From Burkholderia sp. BCC0322 (GTDB lineage Bacteria > Pseudomonadota > Gammaproteobacteria > Burkholderiales > Burkholderiaceae), in the NCBI RefSeq assembly GCF_902833045.1, contig NZ_CADFDU010000002.1, positions 806,001-870,000 of the forward strand: a stretch of 64,000 nucleotides of DNA. The letters run 5' to 3'. The notes under the pieces are model-generated. The model saw only the letters and a list, made by a program, of their open reading frames with translations, was not told the origin of the DNA and made no database searches. The position numbers were made by a program, and so were the translations under genes. Of this stretch, positions 20,184 through 29,834 are shown piece by piece (the first letter of the stretch is position 1; each line of letters starts with the position of its first letter).

Positions 20184-21881
20184 TTAGAACGTCTCCCAGT
20201 CGGCCGGCCCGGACGCGCCTGCCGCCGCCAGCGCCGGCCGGGCCGCCGCGCGGCGCGGGGCGGGGCGCGGCGTCCTGTGCGCGGCGGCGGAGGCCGCCGC
20301 CGGGATCGTGCCGGCATCGCCGGCTTCACCCGTTTCACCGGACAGCCTGAACACGGAGATCGCGCGCTTCTGCTCCGCGGCCTGCTGCTCGAGCGACTGC
20401 GCCGCCGCGGACGCTTCTTCGACGAGCGCCGCGTTCTGCTGCGTGACTTCGTCCATCTGGCCCACGGCCACGTTGACCTGTTCGATGCCGCGGCTCTGCT
20501 CGTCGGATGCGGCGGCAATCTCCGCGTTGATGTCCGAGACGCGGCGGATCGCCTGCTGTATCTCGCTCATCGTGCGGCCGACTGCCTCCGCCTGCGTCGA
20601 ACCTTCCCGGACGGTCGTCGCCGAGCGCTGGATCAGATCCTTGATCTCCTTCGCGGCGCTCGACGCGCGCTGTGCGAGGCTGCGCACCTCGCCGGCGACG
20701 ACGGCGAAGCCGCGTCCCTGTTCGCCGGCGCGGGCCGCCTCGACGGCCGCGTTCAGCGCGAGGATGTTCGTCTGGAACGCGATGCTCTCGATCAGGCCGG
20801 TGATGTCGGCGATCTTCGTCGAGCTCGTGCTGATCTCCGTCATCGTCGCGAGCATCTGCCCGACCGCTTCGCCGCCTCTGTCCGCGATCTGCGATGCGTT
20901 CGTCGCGAGCGTCGTCGCCTGGATCGCGTTCTCCGCGTTCTGTTTGACCGTCGCGGTCAGTTCGTCCATGCTCGCCGCGGTCTGCTCGAGCGACGCGGCC
21001 TGCTCCTCGGTGCGCGACGACAAATCCATGTTGCCCGCCGCGATCTGTTTCGACGCGACCAGGATCGACTCGCTCGACGTCTTGATGCCGCGCACGATGC
21101 CGGCGAGCTGCGTGTCCATCTGGCGCAGCGCGCTCAGCAGGCGGCCGAATTCGTCCGTCGAGCGGGTCTCGAGCCGGTTTTCGAGCCGTCCGTCCGCGAT
21201 GCGCCGGGCAGCGGTCATCGCGATTTCGAGCGGCTGCGTGATCGCGCGCTGCAAATAGAACCACGCGCCGAACGCCACTGCCACGCCGATGGCAAGCACG
21301 CCGAACGACACCCACTGCAGCAGGTGGAACGTATCGCTGCCTTGCGCGGCGGCGTCCTTCACCTGCGCCACGTTGATCGCGATGTCCGAGTCGACGCTGT
21401 CGCTCAGTGCGTTGCCGACCGGGCGCAGCTTGTCGAGCGTCGCAGCGACGGCCTCGGCGTTGCCGGCCTCGGCCGCGGCGAGCGCCGCGTCGGCGAGCGA
21501 ACGGAACGCGGCGAGCTGGCTCGCGATCTGGTCGGCGACCTTGCGCTCGTTGTCCGCGGTCACCTTGGCCGGGTAGTAGTCGTTCCAAGCGGCGGTCAGC
21601 TTCTTGTCGGATTCGCGCACGCGCTCGACGGCGCGCTTCGCGTCGCTCGGGTTCGTTTGCCCGGCAAGCCTGTCGAGCGTCACGCGCATCTGCAGCGACG
21701 CGCTGTGCGTCGTCGCCAGGTCCTCGACCGGAATGGTGCCGAGCGCGTACATCCCGTCCATGTCCGTGCTCAGCTTCGCGAGTCCGCGGACCCCTGTCAG
21801 ACCGATCGCGACCATCAAGAGAAAGCACGCGCCGAATGCGAGCGCGATCTTGAATTTGATTGTGCCTGTCAACTTGCTCAT
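20184..21881 (-). CDS. Methyl-accepting chemotaxis protein with CheR/CheB-binding C-terminus
   Basis: The 565-residue chemoreceptor has TM1 at about residues 10-31 and a periplasmic four-helix-bundle ligand domain (32-187). TM2 is at 188-211 and the HAMP domain at 212-263. The long cytoplasmic hairpin has the invariant tip [20 protein letters not shown] and [14 protein letters not shown]. The last five residues are DWETF, a close match to the NWETF tether that docks the methyltransferase CheR on E. coli Tar and Tsr. A linker of about 50 Pro/Ala/Arg-rich residues precedes it. The ATG at 21881 ([10 protein letters not shown]) was chosen because TM1 follows at the normal distance. The ligand cannot be predicted. 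Confidence 0.95.
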   Translation of the reverse strand: MSKLTGTIKFKIALAFGACFLLMVAIGLTGVRGLAKLSTDMDGMYALGTIPVEDLATTHSASLQMRVTLDRLAGQTNPSDAKRAVERVRESDKKLTAAWNDYYPAKVTADNERKVADQIASQLAAFRSLADAALAAAEAGNAEAVAATLDKLRPVGNALSDSVDSDIAINVAQVKDAAAQGSDTFHLLQWVSFGVLAIGVAVAFGAWFYLQRAITQPLEIAMTAARRIADGRLENRLETRSTDEFGRLLSALRQMDTQLAGIVRGIKTSSESILVASKQIAAGNMDLSSRTEEQAASLEQTAASMDELTATVKQNAENAIQATTLATNASQIADRGGEAVGQMLATMTEISTSSTKIADITGLIESIAFQTNILALNAAVEAARAGEQGRGFAVVAGEVRSLAQRASSAAKEIKDLIQRSATTVREGSTQAEAVGRTMSEIQQAIRRVSDINAEIAAASDEQSRGIEQVNVAVGQMDEVTQQNAALVEEASAAAQSLEQQAAEQKRAISVFRLSGETGEAGDAGTIPAAASAAAHRTPRPAPRRAAARPALAAAGASGPADWETF

Positions 21882-22395
21882 CCACCGCCACCCATGTCGA
21901 AACGAGAAACCCGCCATCCCCGAGCGCCAGCCGCGAACCGATATGTCTGACAAATCCATGCTGCGATCAGGGTTATAAAAAGGTAAACGACAACGTCGAT
22001 TGTTAACTTGAATCGCAACGAACCGTTCGCGCACGCCTGACGGCGTGCGTCGAATCCGGCGCACGAACGAGGCGGTGCGTCCGGCGTGCGGCGGGCGCGG
22101 CGTGCATCGCCGCGGGAGGCACTGTCGTGCGGATGCGTCATTCCCGATGCTTTCAGACAGGTCTGACGTTGCTTTCGAATCCGTGATGCCATAATGCCGA
22201 GCGTGCGCAGCCGAAACGGTTGCGCGCGTTTTTTTGTCCCTCTGCCGCCGCTTGCCGGTTCTCTTTCGCCGCCGTTCGCACTGCCATGTCGTTCCGCACG
22301 TTCGCTCCGCCTTTCCGGCCCCGCCAGGGCCGTTTGCCGGCATCGCCGGCGTCTTTCAGCGGAGCACGCGGCGTGACGTGCGGGCAGGCTGCGCA
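21882..22395. other. Intergenic region between divergent chemoreceptor and exporter genes
   Basis: About 510 bases. The part nearest the chemoreceptor (about 21950-22020) is visibly AT-rich and probably holds its promoter. CATAAT at about 22189-22194 could be a -10 box for the rightward exporter. I found no terminator, operator or small gene that I could defend. Confidence 0.5.
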
Positions 22396-23568
22396 ATGAC
22401 GCCGCTCGACCGCCTTCTCGACTTCCTCGCCCGCTTCTCGTTCCGGATCCGCCTGCCGCAAAGCCGCGGCGGCCGCGTGGCACTGGCGCTCGTCTTCATC
22501 TATTTCGTCTGGGGTTCGACCTACAGCGGCCTGCATTTCGCGCTGCAGTCGTTCCCGCCGCTGCTGCTGTCGGGGCTGCGCAACCTGCTCGGCGGGGTTG
22601 GCCTGTTCATCTTCGCGCTGCGGCGCAAGCCCGAATGGCCGACGCTGCTCGAAATCCGCAATGCCGGGATCGTCGGCACGATGCTCGTCGCGCTGTCATC
22701 CGGCACGATCGCGCTCGGGATCAGCTCGGTCAGCAGCGGCTCGGCCGCGGTGATGGTGGCCACGGTGCCGCTGTTCGCGACCGTGATCGCGGCGGTCGCC
22801 GGGCGGCCGGTCACGAAAGGCGAGTGGGGCGCCGTCGCGCTCGGGATGGTCGGCATCGTCGTGCTGAACTCGGGCGGCGCGGCCGCGCAGAATTCGGCGC
22901 TCGGCACGATCTGCGTGCTGGCCGGCGCATTGTTCTGGGCCGGCGGCGCGCATCTCGCGACGCGGCTCAAGCTGCCGTCCGACCTGTTTCTGTCCACGTC
23001 GCTGCAGATCGGCCTCGGCGGCATGATCTCGACGCTCGTTGCCTGGCTGATCGGCGAACGCATCGAGCACGTGATGGTGGGGCCGGTGTTCGCGTTCCTG
23101 TACCTGATGGTGTTCTGCACGATGGCCGCGTACGTCGCGTACGGCTACCTGATCCGCCACACGAGCCCGATCATCGCGAGCAGCTGCATGTACGTGAACC
23201 CGATCGTCGCGGTTGCGCTCGGTGCGCTGCTGCTTGGCGAGCCGGTGACGATGGCGACCGTGGTCGCGACCGTCGCGATCCTAGGTAGCGTCGGGCTGTC
23301 GTTCGTGTTCGATCCGGCGCGCCGGCCCGCGGCACGCGCGGCAGCCGCCAGCTCGGCGGCCGCGGCAGCCGCGTCGACGGCGGAGGCTGCATCGGCGCCC
23401 GAGCAGATCGAGATGCCGGATGCCGCGCCGATCCTGGCGCCTTCCGCCGTTCCGATGGCCGTGCCGGCTCCGGCTGCCGTGATGGATCCTGCCGCGGTCG
23501 TCGACCCGGCACCGGCGTTCGTCACGCCACCGGCCGCCGAACCGGCAGCGCCCCGCGCCGACGCGTGA
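22396..23568 (+). CDS. EamA-family exporter (YedA/RhaT-like) with Ala/Pro-rich C-terminal tail
   Basis: The 390-residue product has ten transmembrane segments in two EamA repeats. It starts VALALVFIYFVWGSTYSGL (about residues 33-51), and the second repeat contains CMYVNPIVAVALGALLLGEP, the characteristic YedA-type motif near the end. The ATG at 22396 was chosen because the transporter fold begins about 30 residues later; the frame is open further upstream without homology-like content. After the last helix comes a tail of some 75 residues made almost only of Ala, Pro, Val and acidic residues, probably disordered and cytoplasmic. Family members export small metabolites; the substrate is unknown. 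Confidence 0.9.
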   Translation: MTPLDRLLDFLARFSFRIRLPQSRGGRVALALVFIYFVWGSTYSGLHFALQSFPPLLLSGLRNLLGGVGLFIFALRRKPEWPTLLEIRNAGIVGTMLVALSSGTIALGISSVSSGSAAVMVATVPLFATVIAAVAGRPVTKGEWGAVALGMVGIVVLNSGGAAAQNSALGTICVLAGALFWAGGAHLATRLKLPSDLFLSTSLQIGLGGMISTLVAWLIGERIEHVMVGPVFAFLYLMVFCTMAAYVAYGYLIRHTSPIIASSCMYVNPIVAVALGALLLGEPVTMATVVATVAILGSVGLSFVFDPARRPAARAAAASSAAAAAASTAEAASAPEQIEMPDAAPILAPSAVPMAVPAPAAVMDPAAVVDPAPAFVTPPAAEPAAPRADA

Positions 23569-23589
23569 CGCCGCCGTGGCCGGTCGCGC

Positions 23590-24789
23590 TCAGCCGCGCC
23601 GGCCGCCGCGATGGTGGAACCAGCCCCCGAGCGCGGTGAACACCAGCCCGGTTGCGCACATGCCGATCCAGCCGAACGCGTGCCATGCGGCGACGCCGGC
23701 CGACGAGCCGAGTGCGCCGCCGATGAAATAGCACACCATGTACACAGTGTTGACGCGGCTGCGCGCCTCGGGCTTCAGCGCATAGATGCGCGACTGGTTC
23801 GAGATCTGCGCGGCCTGCACGCCGACGTCCAGCACGACGACGCCGATCACGAGCCCGACGAGGCTCGTGCCCGACAGCGCGAAGATCACGAACGACAGCG
23901 CGAGCAGCGCGATCGTGAGCGAGATGATCGCGCGCGGGCCGCGCGTGTCCGCGAAGCGGCCCGCGTACGGTGCCGCGAGCGCGCCTGCCGCACCGACGAT
24001 CCCGAACAGGCCGGCTGCCTGCGGGCCGAGATGGAACGGCGCGCCGGCGAGCAGCAGCGTGAGCACGGGCCAGAACGCGCTGAATGCCGCGAACAGCGCG
24101 GCGCCCGTCAGCGACGCCTCGCGCAGCCCGCGCAACTCGACCGCCAGATGCCACATCGAGCCGAGCAGCTTGCCGTACGACAGCGTCGACGTCGGCGTGC
24201 TGCGCGGCAGTCGCAGCACGATCACGGCGGCCAGCGCGACGAGCGCCGCGACCGACGCGGCGAACACCGCGCGCCAGCCGAAATACTCGGCGACGAAGCC
24301 GGCGGCCGTCCGCGCGAGCAGGATGCCGAGCAGCAGGCCGCTCATCACGGTGCCGACCGCATGCCCGCGTTCGGCCGGCGGTGCGATCTCGGCGGCGAAC
24401 GGCACGGCCTGTTGCGCGATGGTCGCGAGTACCCCGATCGCGAGACTCGCGACGGCGAGCACGGCCAGCGACGGCGCGGTGGCGGCGACGATCAGCGCGA
24501 CCGACAGGCCGGCGATCTGCATCAGGATCAGCCCGCGGCGGTCGAAGCGGTCGCCGAGCGGCGCGAGCAGGAACATGCCGGCCGCATAGCCGAGCTGCGT
24601 CGCGGTCGGCACGGCGCCGATCCACGAAGCGCCGTCGGGAAACGCCGCGCGGAAGCTGTCGAGCAGCGGCTGGTTGTAGTAGATGTTCGCGACGGACACG
24701 CCCGCGATCGTCGCGAGCAGCAACAGCAGGCTGCGCGAATAGTGGGGCGAGGCGGCGTCGGTCGGACGGTCGGTGGAGGCGGTGGACAT
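23590..24789 (-). CDS. MFS transporter (drug/metabolite efflux type)
   Basis: The 399-residue protein has twelve hydrophobic segments. The conserved N-domain block VSVANIYYNQPLLDSFRAAF follows TM1, and the MFS motif A equivalent is LAPLGDRFDRRGLIL. YNQPLL after TM1 is typical of a subfamily of major-facilitator efflux proteins common in Burkholderia and Pseudomonas. The ATG at 24789 gives a short soluble N-terminus before TM1. It converges on the exporter gene to its left, with only 21 bp between stop codons. The substrate is unknown. Confidence 0.9.
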   Translation of the reverse strand: MSTASTDRPTDAASPHYSRSLLLLLATIAGVSVANIYYNQPLLDSFRAAFPDGASWIGAVPTATQLGYAAGMFLLAPLGDRFDRRGLILMQIAGLSVALIVAATAPSLAVLAVASLAIGVLATIAQQAVPFAAEIAPPAERGHAVGTVMSGLLLGILLARTAAGFVAEYFGWRAVFAASVAALVALAAVIVLRLPRSTPTSTLSYGKLLGSMWHLAVELRGLREASLTGAALFAAFSAFWPVLTLLLAGAPFHLGPQAAGLFGIVGAAGALAAPYAGRFADTRGPRAIISLTIALLALSFVIFALSGTSLVGLVIGVVVLDVGVQAAQISNQSRIYALKPEARSRVNTVYMVCYFIGGALGSSAGVAAWHAFGWIGMCATGLVFTALGGWFHHRGGRRG

Positions 24790-24909
24790 GGCAGCGCGGA
24801 CGGAAGTGGGGCGGCGCGGCGCGCGGCGCACGCGTCGGGTGCGCAGGCGGGCAGGGCGCGGCTCAAGGCTGCCGATCATACCGGAGCGACGTGAATCCTG
24901 CCGGACGGG

Positions 24910-25010
24910 GGCCAATCGGCCAACCCGGCCAACCCGGCCAACCCGGCCAACCCGGCCAAATCGGCGTAACCGGCGTAACCAGCGTAACCAGCGTAACCAG
25001 CGTAACCGGC
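24910..25010. repeat. Nine-base tandem repeat array with two successive unit types
   Basis: The segment can be read as about eleven contiguous nine-base units. Six are variants of GCCAACCCG and then five of GCGTAACCA/G, so the period stays nine while the unit changes midway. It lies between the 5' end of the MFS gene and the 3' end of the phosphodiesterase gene, outside any supported gene. Confidence 0.9.
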
Positions 25011-25045
25011 CGGCCGCCGCCCGTCACCGTGCGTGCTTTAACCCG

Positions 25046-25870
25046 TCAGTCGACCAGTTCGCCCGTCGGTTCATAAAACGGATAAGGTCCGGCCCCTTCA
25101 TCGACATACACGTGATGCGACGTCATCCCCGTCTCGGGCGCATAGCGATGAACCGCGAACGCCGGCGGTTCGAGCCGGAAGGCGGACGGCGCATCGGTCC
25201 GCAGGTCGAATGCGACCTGATGCGCGGGCGACGGCACCGCGGCTGCGATCGTGCCGCCGAAGCGCGTGAACATCGTGCGGTGCACGTGGCCGCACAGCAC
25301 GCGCTCGACGTTCGGATGGCCGCGCAGCAGCGCATCGAGTTTGGCGGAAGCGGCGGGCGCGAGGCGCAGCTTGTCCATGTGACCGATTCCCGCCACGAAC
25401 GGCGGGTGATGCAGCGCGACGATCACGGGCCGGTCGCGCGCGGCGTCGAGCTGCGCGGCGAGCCACGCGAGCCGTGCGTCGCACAGGTCGCCGTGGCTGG
25501 CGCCGGGAACCTGTGAATCGAGCGCCAGCACGCGCACCGCGCCGACGTCGAGCGCGTACTGCACGAATTCGCCCTCCTGCAGCTCGGCGCGATCGGCGAA
25601 CGCGCGGCGCAGCCCGGCGCGGTCGTCGTGATTGCCGATCATCAGGTAGTACGGAATCTCGAGCGTCGCCAGCAGCCCGCGCAGGTGGCCGTACTCTTCA
25701 TCGTGGCCGAAGTCGGTCAGGTCGCCCGTGACGAGCACGGCGTCGGGGCGCGGCTCGAGCGCGTTCAGTCTTGCGATGCAGCGCGCGAGCGCGGCCGCGG
25801 TGTCGACGCGCCGGTACGCGAGCTGGCCCGGACGCTTGATGTGGAGATCGCTGATTTGGGCAAGCAGCAT
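25046..25870 (-). CDS. GpdQ/CpdA-like metallophosphodiesterase
   Basis: The 274-residue enzyme has all class III phosphodiesterase metal motifs in order: MLLAQISDLHI (Asp8, His10), VLVTGDLTDFG, YLMIGNHDDR, VALHHPP and LCGHVHR. Its length equals that of Enterobacter GpdQ (274), a glycerophosphodiesterase of the same family; CpdA cAMP phosphodiesterases are close relatives. The ATG at 25870 begins the fold directly. It is the last gene of the LacI/ABC-transporter operon, 84 bases after the ATPase gene, which suggests hydrolysis of an imported or periplasm-derived phosphodiester. The substrate is not proven. Confidence 0.88.
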   Translation of the reverse strand: MLLAQISDLHIKRPGQLAYRRVDTAAALARCIARLNALEPRPDAVLVTGDLTDFGHDEEYGHLRGLLATLEIPYYLMIGNHDDRAGLRRAFADRAELQEGEFVQYALDVGAVRVLALDSQVPGASHGDLCDARLAWLAAQLDAARDRPVIVALHHPPFVAGIGHMDKLRLAPAASAKLDALLRGHPNVERVLCGHVHRTMFTRFGGTIAAAVPSPAHQVAFDLRTDAPSAFRLEPPAFAVHRYAPETGMTSHHVYVDEGAGPYPFYEPTGELVD

Positions 25871-25954
25871 CGTCGTTCCTCGGAATCGTCTGATTGTTGT
25901 CGCGGCGTCGTGCGCCGCGGTGGGGAGTTGCATGAATGATGCCGGAAGGACGGA

Positions 25955-26986
25955 TTACGCGCCGAGCGCGATCAGGCCTTCCGGTGCGATCGCGAGGCCG
26001 ACCGCCGTACCGCGTGCGAGCGCGATGCGGCCCGGCACGTCGATCACGAGCGCGTCGGGGGCCGCATGCTCGATCGTGAGCCGCGTGCGCTCGCCGAGGA
26101 ACGCGCACGCACTGACCGCGCCGCGCAGCGGCGCATGCGCGGGATCGGCGAGTTGCGCATCCTCGGGGCGGAAGAACCACTCGTCGGCGGCGTGCGGCGT
26201 CGCGATCGCCCCGCCCGTGGTCACCAGCGCGCCGTCACGCCATTGCCCGGCGAGCCGGTTCAGCGTGCCGATGAATTGCGCGACCGTGCGGTTTGCCGGG
26301 TGGTAGTAGATGTCGCGCGGCGTGCCGATCTGCTCGATGCGGCCCGCGCCCATCACGACGATCCGGTCGCCGAGCTCCATCGCCTCGGCCTGGTCGTGCG
26401 TCACGTAGACGGTCGTCACGCCGAGTTCGCGCAGCAGCGTATTCATCTCGCGACGCAGCGTATCGCGCAGCTTCGCGTCGAGCGCGGTCAACGGCTCGTC
26501 GAGCAGCAGCACGCGCGGCCGCACCGCCAGCGCGCGGGCCAGCGCGACGCGCTGGCGCTGGCCGCCCGACAGCTGGTCGATCGGCTTGTCCGCATGCGCG
26601 TCGAGCCGCATCATCGCGAGCAGTTCGTCGACGCGCTCGCGCAGCGCGCGCGGCTCGGTCTTGCGGATCTTCAGCCCGTAGCCGACGTTGCCGCGCACCG
26701 TCAGGTTCGGAAACAGCGCGTAGTTCTGGAACACCATGCCGACCTGGCGGCGCTCGATCGGCAGCGCGGTCACGTCGTCATTGCCGAACGCGATCGTGCC
26801 GCCGGCATCCGGCGTGTCGAGGCCCGCGATCAGGCGCAGCGTCGTGGTCTTGCCGCAGCCGGACGGTCCGAGCAGCACGAGCGTCTCGCCCGCGCCGATC
26901 GACAGGTCGAGCGGTTCGAGCACGCGCGTGCCGCGGAACGTCTTCGCGCAGCGGGTCAGGGTGATGGGGGTGGAATCGAGTTTCAT
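25955..26986 (-). CDS. ABC transporter ATP-binding protein (PotA/FbpC-type importer ATPase)
   Basis: The 343-residue protein has Walker A GPSGCGKTT, the Q-loop FQNYALFP, signature LSGGQRQRVALARAL, Walker B RVLLLDEPLTALD and the switch histidine in VTHDQ. A C-terminal regulatory (TOBE-like) domain spans about residues 240-343. This layout is that of importers for polyamines, ferric iron, thiamine, 2-aminoethylphosphonate and similar solutes. It follows the second permease gene by 13 bases and precedes the phosphodiesterase gene. Confidence 0.93.
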   Translation of the reverse strand: MKLDSTPITLTRCAKTFRGTRVLEPLDLSIGAGETLVLLGPSGCGKTTTLRLIAGLDTPDAGGTIAFGNDDVTALPIERRQVGMVFQNYALFPNLTVRGNVGYGLKIRKTEPRALRERVDELLAMMRLDAHADKPIDQLSGGQRQRVALARALAVRPRVLLLDEPLTALDAKLRDTLRREMNTLLRELGVTTVYVTHDQAEAMELGDRIVVMGAGRIEQIGTPRDIYYHPANRTVAQFIGTLNRLAGQWRDGALVTTGGAIATPHAADEWFFRPEDAQLADPAHAPLRGAVSACAFLGERTRLTIEHAAPDALVIDVPGRIALARGTAVGLAIAPEGLIALGA

Positions 26987-26999
26987 GTCTGCGAGAAAT

Positions 27000-27896
27000 T
27001 CAGCGCGGGCGCTTCTTGAGCGCGCGCGTGCCGGACGGATCGACGCCGAGCCACTGCATCGCGACGAGCAGCGGCAGTGTCATCAGCAGGAACAGGATCG
27101 TGTACGCGCTGCCGACCTCGAGGCGCAGCGACGCGTAGGTATCGGCGAGCCCGACGGGCAGCGTCTTGGTGTCGGGCGTATGCAGCATCCACGTGAGGTT
27201 GAATTCGCCGATCGACAGCGTGAGCACCGCGAGCGCACCCGCGACGATGCCGGGGCGCAGGTTCGGCAGCACGATCGTGACGAAGCGCGTGACGAACGAC
27301 GCACCGAGGCTGGCCGCGCCTTCCTCGAGCGTGCGCAGGTCGGCGCCGGCCGCGACGGCGGCGACCGCGCGCACCATGAACGGCAGCGTGAACACGACGT
27401 GGCCGACCACGATGAACCACGGGCTCATCCGGAACGCGGTGAAGCCGCCGTAGACGACCAGCAACGCGAGCGCCGACGCGAGGCCAGGGAGTGCGACCGG
27501 CAGCACGAGCGCCTCTTCGATCGCGCGCGCGACGCGGCTCTTGCTGCGCGCGAGCGCATAGCCGGCCGGCACGCCGACGACGAGCACGATCGCGAGCGTG
27601 GCGAACGCGACGTAAAGCGACAGCGCGATCGAGCCGTGATACTGCTGCCACACCTGTTCGAGCCAGCGCAGCGTGAGGCCGCTCGACAGGCCGCGGAAAT
27701 AGTTGACGGTGAGACCCGCGAGCACCGACATCACGACGGGCACGATCAGGAAGGCACACAGCAGCAGCGTGACGCCCCATTGCAGCGCGGCGATCGTGCG
27801 CGCGCCGGTGACGCGCGGCGCGCGGCGGACGACGCCGTTCGCCCGCGCGGGAGCGGGGGCCGGCGACGGCGTGGAAGAGCCGGAAAGCGATGGCAT
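27000..27896 (-). CDS. ABC transporter permease (second subunit)
   Basis: The 298-residue permease has six hydrophobic segments and an EAA-type cytoplasmic loop, EEGAASLGASFVTRFVTIVLPNLRPG, where the ATPase docks. The start at 27896 (MPSLSGSS) gives a Pro/Ala-rich cytoplasmic leader of about 40 residues before TM1. It lies 10 bases after the first permease gene and 13 before the ATPase gene. Confidence 0.92.
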   Translation of the reverse strand: MPSLSGSSTPSPAPAPARANGVVRRAPRVTGARTIAALQWGVTLLLCAFLIVPVVMSVLAGLTVNYFRGLSSGLTLRWLEQVWQQYHGSIALSLYVAFATLAIVLVVGVPAGYALARSKSRVARAIEEALVLPVALPGLASALALLVVYGGFTAFRMSPWFIVVGHVVFTLPFMVRAVAAVAAGADLRTLEEGAASLGASFVTRFVTIVLPNLRPGIVAGALAVLTLSIGEFNLTWMLHTPDTKTLPVGLADTYASLRLEVGSAYTILFLLMTLPLLVAMQWLGVDPSGTRALKKRPR

Positions 27897-27906
27897 GCAG
27901 GAATCC

Positions 27907-28731
27907 TCAGGCCGCGGCGGCGGCGGTGTGGCCGGTGAAGCGGCGCGCGAGCGCAAGCACGGCCCAGGTGACGATGCCGAGCACGATCGACAGGCCGGCC
28001 GCCGTCGCGATGTTCGCGTTCAGCGTGAACTCGGTATAGATCGTCATCGGCAGCACGTTCAGGTCGGTGGCGAGCGTGAACGCGGTGCCGAAGGCGCCCA
28101 TCGCGGTCGCGAAGCAGATCGCGCCGGCCGCGACCAGGCCCGGCGCGAGCGCGGGCAGCACGATGTCGACGAAGATGCGCCACGGCGATGCGCCGAGCGA
28201 ACGTGCGGCTTCCTCGAGCGACGCGTCGAGCTTGGACGCCGCCGCGATCACGGTGACGATCACGCGCGGAATCGAGAAGTACAGGTAGCCGATGAACAGC
28301 CCCGCGACCGAGTACGCGAATACCCACTTGTCGCCGGTGAGCTTCGCGGACAGCATGCCGATCAGCCCCTGCCGACCGGCCAGCATGATCACCATGAAGC
28401 CGACGACGACGCCCGGGAACGCGAGCGGGAACGTGAGCAGCGCGAGCAGCACGCGCTTGCCCGCGAATTCGCGGCGCGCGAGCAGGAGGCCCGAGATCGT
28501 CGACAGCGCGAGCGTCGCGAGCGTGACGCCCGCGGACAGCGCGACGGTCCCGCCGAGGCTCTTCATGTAGCGCGCATTGCCGAGCAGCGCCGCGTAGTGC
28601 GAGAAGAACGCGCCGTCGGCGGACACCTGCACGAGCGCCGCCATCGGCAATAGCCAGAACGCAGCGAACACCGCGAGTGCCGGCGCGACGAGCGCGATGC
28701 GCCAGCGCAGCGGGAAAGTCAGGTCGAGCAT
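27907..28731 (-). CDS. ABC transporter permease (first subunit)
   Basis: The 274-residue inner-membrane permease begins MLDLTFPLRWRIALVAPALA and has six hydrophobic segments. Its EAA-like loop is EEAARSLGASPWRIFVDIVLP at about residues 180-200. The start codon abuts the stop of the solute-binding protein gene with no spacer, so the two are likely translationally coupled. It pairs with the following permease to form the membrane channel of a two-permease importer. Confidence 0.92.
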   Translation of the reverse strand: MLDLTFPLRWRIALVAPALAVFAAFWLLPMAALVQVSADGAFFSHYAALLGNARYMKSLGGTVALSAGVTLATLALSTISGLLLARREFAGKRVLLALLTFPLAFPGVVVGFMVIMLAGRQGLIGMLSAKLTGDKWVFAYSVAGLFIGYLYFSIPRVIVTVIAAASKLDASLEEAARSLGASPWRIFVDIVLPALAPGLVAAGAICFATAMGAFGTAFTLATDLNVLPMTIYTEFTLNANIATAAGLSIVLGIVTWAVLALARRFTGHTAAAAA

Positions 28732-29760
28732 TTACTGCATCACCTGCAGGTATTGCTGGCCGAACGCCTGCTGACCGGCCGCCATCTTGCCGAAGTCGAC
28801 CGATTTGGCCCGTGCGTACTCGCTTGCCGGCAGGAATTTCGATGCGATGTCGGCGCTGAGCGCTTGGGCGCGCACCGGACGCAGGTACGCATTGGCCCAC
28901 AGCTTCTGGCCTTCGTCCGACAGCACGAAGTCGAGCACCTTCTTGCCGTTCGCGTCGTGCGGTGCGCCCTTCACGAGACTCATTACGTACGGCACCGCGA
29001 TCGTGCCCTCCTTCGGAATCACGAACTCGACGTTCGCGTTGTCCTTGTACTTCGCGCGATACGCGTCGAAGTCATAGTCGAGCAGGATCGGAATCTCGCC
29101 CGACAGCACACGCGCATAGGCGGTCTGCTTCGGCACGATCGGCGCGTTCGCCTTCAGCTTGCGGAACCAGTCGAGCGCCGGCTTGAAATTGTCGAGGCTG
29201 CCGCCGAGCGCCTGGTTGACGGCCACCGCGCCCGCGTAGCCGACGAATGCGCTGGACGGATCGAGATAGCCGACCATGCCCTTGTATTCGGGCTTCAGCA
29301 GATCGGCCCACGAGCGCGGCACCGGCTTGCCGTCGAGCGCGTCCTTGTTCACGAAGAAGCCGAGCGTGCCCGAGTGGATCGCGAACCAGTAGCCTTGCGG
29401 ATCCTTCAGGTTCGCGGGGATATCGTTCCAGTGCGCGGGCTTGTACGGCGCGATCACGCCCTTGTCCTTCGCCTGGAATGCCGACGACACGCCGAGGTAG
29501 ACGACGTCGGCGACCGGGCTCTTCTGCTCGGCGATCAGCTGCGCGATCGCCTGGCCCGAGTTTTTGTTGTCGAACGGCACGCGGATGCCGGTCTTCTGCT
29601 TGATCGCCGCGATCTGCGCGGCCCAGTCGGCCCATTCGGGCGGGCAGTTGTAGCAGATCGCCGTTTCGTCGGCGTGGGCGGCGGGTGCGCCGGCGACGAG
29701 CGCGGCGCAGGCGAGCGGCGCGGCAAGCGCGCGCAGCAGCGAGGTCAGGCGAAAGGACAC
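28732..29760 (-). CDS. ABC transporter periplasmic solute-binding protein (family 1/AfuA-like)
   Basis: The 342-residue protein has a signal peptide from the GTG at 29760 (VSFRLTSLLRALAAP ... APAAHA, cleavage near residue 30). GGAGA lies seven bases before it; the longer open frame upstream has no such site. The mature part looks like a type II binding protein (TGIRVPFDNKNSGQAIAQLI, YWFAIHSGTLGFFVNKDAL, LLDYDFDAYRAKYK). The family carries iron, thiamine, phosphonates or organophosphates. An unusual pair of Cys residues, CYNC, lies right after the signal peptide. With a GpdQ-like enzyme in the operon, an organophosphodiester ligand is a reasonable guess. Confidence 0.9.
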   Translation of the reverse strand: MSFRLTSLLRALAAPLACAALVAGAPAAHADETAICYNCPPEWADWAAQIAAIKQKTGIRVPFDNKNSGQAIAQLIAEQKSPVADVVYLGVSSAFQAKDKGVIAPYKPAHWNDIPANLKDPQGYWFAIHSGTLGFFVNKDALDGKPVPRSWADLLKPEYKGMVGYLDPSSAFVGYAGAVAVNQALGGSLDNFKPALDWFRKLKANAPIVPKQTAYARVLSGEIPILLDYDFDAYRAKYKDNANVEFVIPKEGTIAVPYVMSLVKGAPHDANGKKVLDFVLSDEGQKLWANAYLRPVRAQALSADIASKFLPASEYARAKSVDFGKMAAGQQAFGQQYLQVMQ

Positions 29761-29834
29761 GGTAGGTCTCCGGGCGAGGGTGGGGCGCTGGGGTGGCGTG
29801 GTGGTGTGCGTATGGCGTGGTGCGGTGCGCGCGT

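Noticed and set aside
24910-25010. Tandem repeats as a CRISPR array
   Set aside because: The units are nine bases and contiguous, with no spacers and no cas genes.
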